This document shows positions 6,890 through 10,852 of a stretch of 10,852 nt of DNA, piece by piece. The position numbers and the translations under genes were made by a program. A model generated the notes under the pieces. That model saw nothing but the letters and a program-made list of their open reading frames with translations, had not been told where the DNA came from and did no database searches. Location of the stretch: the NCBI RefSeq assembly GCF_910578895.1, contig NZ_CAJTSC010000077.1:1-10852 (forward strand), given 5' to 3'. The stretch is from an uncultured Bacteroides sp. (GTDB lineage: Bacteria > Bacteroidota > Bacteroidia > Bacteroidales > Bacteroidaceae). Position 1 is the first letter of the stretch. Every line of letters starts with the position of its first letter.

Positions 6890-7930
6890 ATGAAGAGTAA
6901 ATTATTTATATTATCCTTATTGTTAGTGATATTCATATCTTGTAAACAAACTACTGTAGGAATTGACACCTTTGATAAGGTGATTGAGATAACAGCATTG
7001 GATAGTATCTATGCTGATGAAGAAGTATTGGCTCCAATAACGGATATCGGCATTTATGATGGAATGCTGATTGCAAAGCACATGCGTGATGAGTACCATT
7101 TTTCATTGATAGATATGGAAAGTGGCAAGTTGGTGCAAAGATGGGGGAAGCAAGGGAATGGTCCGGACGAGTACCTCGATTTTGGAAGTAACTTTGTGAT
7201 ACGGGATTCTTTGCTCATTTTCAGTGAGTATATGAAGAAGAAAATAAACCATGTCTCAATCGCGAATGTCTTAAATGGCAGTGATTCCGTAAATGTAAAG
7301 CAAGTGCCTTATCCCTATACGGCAAACTTTCGTCCTGCACGTTTTTGCTTTTTGAATGATTGGAAACTTGCTGTGGGCTCATTTGGGGAAGGGCGTTTGG
7401 GCGTTCTGGATTCGAATGACAGCATTAGGAATTTTCTTTTCGATTATCCTTTTGGTTATGAAGAGATAAAAGGAATATATCGGGGGAGTGTTTTTCAGGG
7501 CGATATCAAATCGAATGATAAGCAGCGGAAATTTGTAATTTCGACATTTGCTTCTGACGTGTTTGAAATCTATCAACTTGCTGACAATAAAATCCATAGG
7601 ACATTCGTGAGCCCATTTGCAAATGCCCCTCAAATAAGAGAGAAAGGAGGACGTTTTGCCGTTGATTATGATAAAAGCATAGCCGGTTTTATGAAAATGG
7701 CGGTTTCGGATGAGTTGATTTGTTTTATTTATTCTTCATTAAGCTATGCCGAAGCGGCAGCGAAGGGTATGGCATCAAGAGAAATCCTTTGTTTCAATTG
7801 GAAAGGCGAAAAAGTCAGGAAGTATGTCTTGCCGTTTCCTGTCAGTAATTTGTGCGTGGATGGGCGATATGCTTATGTCGTCCGTTATCAAGGTGATATA
7901 GCTGTTGTTTATCGCTTCGAGTTGGTATAA
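6890..7930 (+). CDS. TolB-like beta-propeller lipoprotein (BF3164-like)
   Basis: This 346-residue predicted lipoprotein has a signal peptide ending in the lipobox IFISC (lipidated Cys18), so it should be anchored in the envelope. The rest looks like the TolB-like six-bladed beta-propeller family common in Bacteroides: short repeated beta-rich segments and the family-like turn QGNGPDEY (88-95) at the end of an early blade. The opening after the lipid anchor, FDKVIEITALDSI, resembles FAQTIELEVIDSI in the gene at 9378, indicating that the two are paralogues. No catalytic motif is seen; members of this family lack an established function. The gene has its promoter at 6653-6681 and is followed after 20 bases by a second propeller lipoprotein, probably in the same transcript. 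Confidence 0.8.
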   Translation: MKSKLFILSLLLVIFISCKQTTVGIDTFDKVIEITALDSIYADEEVLAPITDIGIYDGMLIAKHMRDEYHFSLIDMESGKLVQRWGKQGNGPDEYLDFGSNFVIRDSLLIFSEYMKKKINHVSIANVLNGSDSVNVKQVPYPYTANFRPARFCFLNDWKLAVGSFGEGRLGVLDSNDSIRNFLFDYPFGYEEIKGIYRGSVFQGDIKSNDKQRKFVISTFASDVFEIYQLADNKIHRTFVSPFANAPQIREKGGRFAVDYDKSIAGFMKMAVSDELICFIYSSLSYAEAAAKGMASREILCFNWKGEKVRKYVLPFPVSNLCVDGRYAYVVRYQGDIAVVYRFELV

Positions 7931-7954
7931 ATGAAAAAATCTATGCTTTTATGA
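7931..7954 (+). CDS. 7-codon bridging mini-ORF (MKKSMLL)
   Basis: An ATG begins on the base right after the upstream stop codon. The frame reads seven codons and its TGA (7952-7954) overlaps the ATG of the next gene (7951-7953) as ATGA. The mini-ORF exactly fills the 20-base gap, an arrangement that would let a terminating ribosome restart on the next gene (translational coupling). It could also be chance in an AT-rich gap. Its peptide resembles only the start of a signal sequence. Confidence 0.25.
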   Translation: MKKSMLL

Positions 7955-9096
7955 AAAATATATTTTGGCTTTTGTTATTGCTGTTTACAGCTTGCAGTCA
8001 GGAAGTCCGGAAAAACTCTTTGACAGAACTTTCCGTCCCCTCTCTTTCATCAACATCCTCTTTGCGGATGTCGGCTTTTGCATCTTCCGTACAGTGTGTC
8101 CCTTTGGCGGCAAACGATTCGGTGGTTATTGATGAATTGGTACGGGTGATTGTCGCGAAGAATTTTATTTATGCGGCAGATAAAGGTACGTTGTATAAAT
8201 TTACTCAAGACGGTGATTTGATATCATCCATTTGCCATAGGGGGAAAGCACCGTCTGAATATATCAATATATCCGATTTTCAGGTCGATGAAAATGGCGA
8301 TGTGTGGGTGTTGAGCAGGAACAATAAAGCCTTGTATAAATATACCTGGGAGGGTAGTTTAGGCAGGAAAATCACTTTGGGCAATTGGGTTGAGAAGATT
8401 TATTTTTTGGGGAAGGACAGAATGCTGCTGTATGCAGGGAATGAAAAGAGCAAGGATTATAAGCATACATTGTATACCTTGAATTTAGAGACTGAAACCA
8501 TAGTACACGAAGCTTTGTTGATAGACGACTTTAAATCTGCCTATTTGCATGTGAAATCCCTGAATCATTTTTCAGGCAACGGAGAGCAATGTCTGTTTTA
8601 TCAGATGTTCAACGATACCATCTATTCCCTCTCGGATAATGGAGAAGTTACTCCCGAATATGTATTAAATTTGGGTGGTAGGAATATTCCGGCTTCGTTC
8701 TATGAGCATAAATACCGTGACATCATGGACTTCTTTCAGAGTTTGTTTAAGGAAACGTATGCTTACGGCACAGAATTGTTCATTCATAATGATACTTCCT
8801 GCCTGTTTTCTTTGTGTTATGATGGAAATGTCTGTTGGTGTATGAAACGTGGAAACGAGACCGTCATTGGCAATAGATTGACGGATGACATGTGTCTTTC
8901 CGGTTATGAATTAGATTTGAGTGAACTGTCTTATTTCGTGCAACCAGACAACCAACTTGTGATAGTCTTGTCTCCTTATCCGGTTATGGATTATGCCAAG
9001 AAGAATTTAACCGAAGAACAACAAAAAGTTTTGGCGGAGAAGATGCGATATAGTGGTGAGGACCAAAATCCGGTTTTGTTGAAAATACAAATTTAA
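7951..9096 (+). CDS. Six-bladed beta-propeller lipoprotein
   Basis: The 381-residue protein starts with a short signal peptide and a clear lipobox LFTAC (Cys15), predicting an envelope lipoprotein. Blade-like repeats follow, for example FIYAADKGTLYKFTQDGDLI (72-91), then the family-like turn RGKAPSEY (97-104), then DFQVDENGDVWVLS and NKALYKYTWEG. This matches the six-bladed beta-propeller lipoproteins (DUF5128-like) of Bacteroides, NHL/TolB-like folds thought to bind peptides or proteins. No enzymatic residues are recognisable. It is the second gene of the pair starting at 6890, from which it is separated by 20 bases and a mini-ORF. It differs from both neighbours (6890, 9378) more than they do from each other. 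A 281-base structured gap follows. Confidence 0.82.
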   Translation: MKNIFWLLLLLFTACSQEVRKNSLTELSVPSLSSTSSLRMSAFASSVQCVPLAANDSVVIDELVRVIVAKNFIYAADKGTLYKFTQDGDLISSICHRGKAPSEYINISDFQVDENGDVWVLSRNNKALYKYTWEGSLGRKITLGNWVEKIYFLGKDRMLLYAGNEKSKDYKHTLYTLNLETETIVHEALLIDDFKSAYLHVKSLNHFSGNGEQCLFYQMFNDTIYSLSDNGEVTPEYVLNLGGRNIPASFYEHKYRDIMDFFQSLFKETYAYGTELFIHNDTSCLFSLCYDGNVCWCMKRGNETVIGNRLTDDMCLSGYELDLSELSYFVQPDNQLVIVLSPYPVMDYAKKNLTEEQQKVLAEKMRYSGEDQNPVLLKIQI

Positions 9097-9187
9097 ATTG
9101 AACAAGCGGGATATTTGTCCTGATTTTATACCATTCAAATACCTTTTTGCAACTGCCTGATAATGAGCGCATGCAAAATCCCCTTGA

Positions 9188-9247
9188 TTCAGTCGTATAG
9201 TGAATGTATTTCAGTCGTATACTGAGTGGGTCTTAGTCGTATACTGA
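9188..9247. repeat. Three 22-bp-phased dyad repeats
   Basis: Copies at 9188-9203 (TTCAGTCGTATAGTGA), 9210-9225 (TTCAGTCGTATACTGA) and 9232-9247 (CTTAGTCGTATACTGA) share the core AGTCGTATA and start exactly 22 bp apart. Copy 2 is itself a dyad (TCAGT-CGTAT-ACTGA); copies 1 and 3 each carry one change in an arm. A 22-bp step is close to two helical turns, so a protein bound to each copy would sit on the same DNA face. This suits a tandem operator, but the repeats could also be structural. Confidence 0.75.
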
Positions 9248-9266
9248 GATACATTCAATATACGAC
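9192..9266 (+). ncRNA. 75-nt long hairpin (candidate structured RNA)
   Basis: Pairs are 9192-9199 with 9259-9266 (8), a G/A mismatch at 9200/9258, 9201-9215 with 9243-9257 (15, one T-G), a symmetric internal loop CGTAT/CGTAT (9216-9220 and 9238-9242), 9221-9225 with 9233-9237 (5, one G-T), and a 7-base loop. That is 28 pairs. Both non-Watson-Crick pairs are G-U when read as + strand RNA but A-C in the - strand RNA, which hints at selection for a + strand RNA structure. No T tract follows, so it is not a normal terminator. It could be a 3' end stabiliser of the 7951 transcript, a leader element of 9378, a small RNA, or a DNA cruciform. Confidence 0.4.
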
Positions 9267-9301
9267 CCAAACATGATGGGCGCCGTTTTGTGAAGAATAA
9301 T
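9246..9301 (+). repeat. Direct repeat, left copy
   Basis: This block matches 10540-10595 without gaps at a constant offset of 1294 bp. The right part (9265-9301) agrees at 32 of 37 positions and ends with a 20-base exact match (9282-9301, GCCGTTTTGTGAAGAATAAT); the left part is weaker but keeps GAGATA. It overlaps the right arm of the hairpin. Together the copies flank the propeller gene at 9378. Confidence 0.75.
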
Positions 9302-9344
9302 AAATATATTTTATCCATATTGTGAGCTTTGGTAATATTTTGTT

Positions 9345-9352
9345 TATGTTTT
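9345..9352 (+). promoter_or_regulatory. Weak -7-like box for the third propeller gene
   Basis: TATGTTTT fits TAnnTTTG at seven of eight positions, 25 bases upstream of the ATG at 9378. A TTG at 9320-9322 lies 22 bases upstream, slightly farther than usual. AT-richness makes chance matches likely. Confidence 0.25.
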
Positions 9353-9377
9353 TGGGTACCCATATAACTTTATTAAA

Positions 9378-10433
9378 ATGAAACTATATATAAGTATATT
9401 AATTGGATTATTGCTTACAGCTTGTGGCAAGCAGAAGGAATCTTTTATATTTTCTGATTTTGCGCAAACTATAGAATTGGAAGTGATTGATTCTATTGAT
9501 TTGGAGAATATTGGGATATTAAATCCGCATTATATTCAATGTAAAGATAGCTTTTTAATTTTTTGTAGTATAACAGGAAACAAGGAAATGCATTATTTGA
9601 ATCTTCGTTCAGGTAATGTTATTACCCGCAATGTTATTGGGCAGGGAGCGGGAGAAATGTCTCAATACTCTATAGTGAAAACCATTGATCCAACATCTTT
9701 TTGCTTTACCGATTATAGACAAGGAAAAATTTATGCAACTAATTTAGAAAAACTACAGAATGACTCGACTACAGAACATTCGTTGGTTTACGATTTGCCA
9801 ATTCAAAAAGGGGAGAACATTTTCCGTTTTCTTGAAACAGAAAATTATATATATGGTATCGGATTACTTAAAGAGGGACGTGTATATTCATTTGATAAAA
9901 CAACCAATCAGGTTGTTATAAATGCAGAATATCCATTAAATGAAGAGATTGAAAAGCTTGATTATATACACAAAGGTGCTTTGTTTACGGGGACATTGAT
10001 GGCCGGTAATGAAAAAACGTTGGTACTGAGCTGTTTTGGCCTGATTGATTTTTATGATATATTGCTTGATGGTAAGTTGGTCTTAAAACAAAAGCATCAT
10101 TATTTTTTTCCTAAATTTCAAGCTGCGGAAATGGGTAAAATTATAGCTTTTGTTCGTGATGATATATACGGATTTAGTGATTTAAATGCAGATGAACGTT
10201 TTGTTTATTTACTATATTCAGGAAAAAACTTAAAAGAGAAGGGAGATGATACTTTTAATTGTTCTCATCTATTAGTTTATGATTGGAATGGTACTCCTAT
10301 AATACATTGTGAATTGCCGAAGCCTTTATATGCATTTTGTATTATTGAAAATGTGTTATATGGTTTAAGTCGAGAGTCGATTCCCAAAGTTTATGTTTAT
10401 TCATTAAACAGTTTGTTGTATCTCATGCAGTAA
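9378..10433 (+). CDS. TolB-like beta-propeller lipoprotein (third copy)
   Basis: This 351-residue predicted lipoprotein has a signal peptide ending in the lipobox LLTAC (Cys16). After the anchor, FAQTIELEVIDSI (28-40) resembles the same region of the protein at 6890, and a degenerate turn IGQGAGEM (87-94) sits where the other two have QGNGPDEY and RGKAPSEY. Alternating beta-rich segments continue to the end, consistent with a six-bladed propeller of the BF3164-like type. Function and ligand are unknown. The DNA is much more AT-rich than the left operon (bases 9541-9600 contain 15 G/C of 60; 4201-4260 contain 35), which, with the flanking direct repeats, suggests separate acquisition. It is preceded by a structured 281-base gap and so is probably transcribed separately from 6890/7951. 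Confidence 0.8.
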   Translation: MKLYISILIGLLLTACGKQKESFIFSDFAQTIELEVIDSIDLENIGILNPHYIQCKDSFLIFCSITGNKEMHYLNLRSGNVITRNVIGQGAGEMSQYSIVKTIDPTSFCFTDYRQGKIYATNLEKLQNDSTTEHSLVYDLPIQKGENIFRFLETENYIYGIGLLKEGRVYSFDKTTNQVVINAEYPLNEEIEKLDYIHKGALFTGTLMAGNEKTLVLSCFGLIDFYDILLDGKLVLKQKHHYFFPKFQAAEMGKIIAFVRDDIYGFSDLNADERFVYLLYSGKNLKEKGDDTFNCSHLLVYDWNGTPIIHCELPKPLYAFCIIENVLYGLSRESIPKVYVYSLNSLLYLMQ

Positions 10434-10546
10434 TGAGAAAAAACACATTCGTACTCCTGTATATAAGCCGTGATTATCAAATACTTTATGGTAATTCGGA
10501 AGATTATATGACTTTTGAGTTGTATGCTCTTACAGAAAAGAGATAG
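10433..10546 (+). CDS. 37-codon ORF overlapping the propeller stop
   Basis: The ATG shares a base with the upstream stop (TAATG), the classic arrangement for translational coupling, and the frame stays open for 37 codons (MRKNTFVLLYISRDYQILYG...) ending at TAG. The first residues are basic, then hydrophobic, but too short for a convincing signal peptide. I do not recognise it. It may be a small coupled peptide, a gene remnant, or chance; its end runs into the right copy of the direct repeat. Confidence 0.2.
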   Translation: MRKNTFVLLYISRDYQILYGNSEDYMTFELYALTEKR

Positions 10547-10595
10547 ATACGGACGATAACCCAGACATGGCGGATGCCGTTTTGTGAAGAATAAT
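10540..10595 (+). repeat. Direct repeat, right copy
   Basis: Right-hand partner of 9246-9301, offset 1294 bp, with the 20-base exact core at 10576-10595. Unlike the left copy it is not preceded by the 22-bp repeats or the long hairpin. It again lies between a propeller gene and the next gene start, about 115 bases before the start region at 10709-10718. Confidence 0.75.
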
Positions 10596-10684
10596 TGTCG
10601 TTTCTGAGCTTGTTGTGCGGGTTATTGATATGGATTTGATAACTTTTGATATAAATACGAAAGGCCGTTGCTGCAATATTCCGT

Positions 10685-10692
10685 TATCTTTA
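10685..10692 (+). promoter_or_regulatory. Possible -7 box before the last gene
   Basis: TATCTTTA fits TAnnTTTG at seven of eight positions (last G replaced by A), 19 bases before the ATG at 10712. The nearest TTG (10668-10670) is only 14 bases upstream, so the match is incomplete. Confidence 0.25.
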
Positions 10693-10711
10693 CCAGAAAA
10701 TAGAGGTTATG

Positions 10712-10852
10712 ATGATAATGAAAGGAAAAATAGTTATTGTAGTGGTCGTGTTGGTAGTTGCCACAACTGCCGTTCTTGTTTATGGTTGGCGGAAAAATCG
10801 TGTGGAACACTGGAACGAGGTGGCTTGCGAAGCTTTTAAAGAGGCATTGAAT
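10712..10852 (+). CDS. Partial gene: N-terminal membrane-anchored protein
   Basis: The gene runs off the right edge, so only about 47 residues are visible. It opens with a single hydrophobic segment (IVIVVVVLVVATTAVLVYG) followed by a basic, aromatic stretch (WRKNRVEHWNEVACEAFKEA), which points to an N-terminal membrane anchor with a following helical region, possibly an alpha-helical or TPR-type domain. Three in-frame ATGs exist (10709, 10712, 10718); 10712 is preferred because AGAGG (10702-10706) lies five bases upstream. I do not recognise the family. It follows the right copy of the direct repeat, as the propeller gene at 9378 follows the left copy. Confidence 0.6.
   Translation, partial: MIMKGKIVIVVVVLVVATTAVLVYGWRKNRVEHWNEVACEAFKEALN

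Larger units (their letters stand above)
9097..9377. other. Structured intergenic gap between propeller genes
   Basis: No gene is seen in these 281 bases. From left to right they hold a weak inverted repeat (TTTTGCA 9145-9151 / TGCAAAA 9172-9178), three phased dyad repeats (9188-9247), a 75-base hairpin spanning them (9192-9266), one copy of a direct repeat (9246-9301), an AT-rich stretch with a possible promoter, and the palindrome GGGTACCC (9354-9361) just upstream of the next start. Confidence 0.7.

Noticed and set aside
9188..9247. CRISPR array
   Set aside because: The step is only 22 bp, leaving about 6 bp between 16-bp copies; there are no spacers and no cas genes.
9192..9266. Ordinary intrinsic terminator of the 7951 gene
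   Set aside because: The stem is followed by GACCCAAACATG, not a T run, and it starts about 95 bases after the stop codon.
9246..10595. Insertion sequence or transposon
   Set aside because: The flanking repeats are direct and imperfect. No transposase or terminal inverted repeats are present; the enclosed gene is a lipoprotein.
10615..10839. 74-residue + strand frame near the right edge
   Set aside because: It overlaps, in another frame, the membrane-anchored gene start at 10712, has no start signal, and its Cys-rich reading looks like a frame artefact.

Overview
The window looks like a Bacteroides-type genome (Bacteroidota). Promoter -7 boxes fit TAnnTTTG, most genes have no clear Shine-Dalgarno sequence, and the right half carries the six-bladed beta-propeller lipoproteins (TolB-like / BF3164 type) typical of gut Bacteroidales. 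All genes I accept lie on the + strand. The names below are recognised from sequence motifs and memory of the families; no search was run.

Left part (1-5272). A 416-base leader region with a good promoter at 358-365 precedes four closely spaced genes: a class A penicillin-binding protein (PBP1A-like), a short divergent FolK (HPPK)-like protein, KdsB (CMP-Kdo synthetase), and an M16-peptidase-fold protein that has lost its zinc ligands. Gaps of 32, 12 and 18 bases and no visible internal terminator suggest one envelope-oriented operon: peptidoglycan synthesis, activation of Kdo for lipid A/LPS core, and a probably non-catalytic M16 subunit.

Middle (5273-6567). A gene with its own promoter encodes an exported protein built from 14 uninterrupted 23-residue MORN repeats. 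A clear intrinsic terminator closes it at 6528-6567.

Right part (6568-10852). This accessory region holds three predicted outer-envelope lipoproteins of the beta-propeller type (6890, 7951, 9378) and, at the edge, the start of a membrane-anchored protein (10712, runs off the window). The spaces between them are unusually structured. They hold a promoter and a short, possibly decayed secreted-peptide ORF (6729-6878) with mutually exclusive stems; a 7-codon mini-ORF bridging two propeller genes; three 22-bp-phased copies of a small dyad that also form a 75-nt hairpin (9192-9266); and a 56-bp block that flanks the third propeller gene as direct repeats exactly 1294 bp apart. The third propeller gene is visibly more AT-rich than the left operon. 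The most interesting possibility is a modular peptide/propeller lipoprotein locus whose units were gained or rearranged through these intergenic repeats; no function for it is established here.
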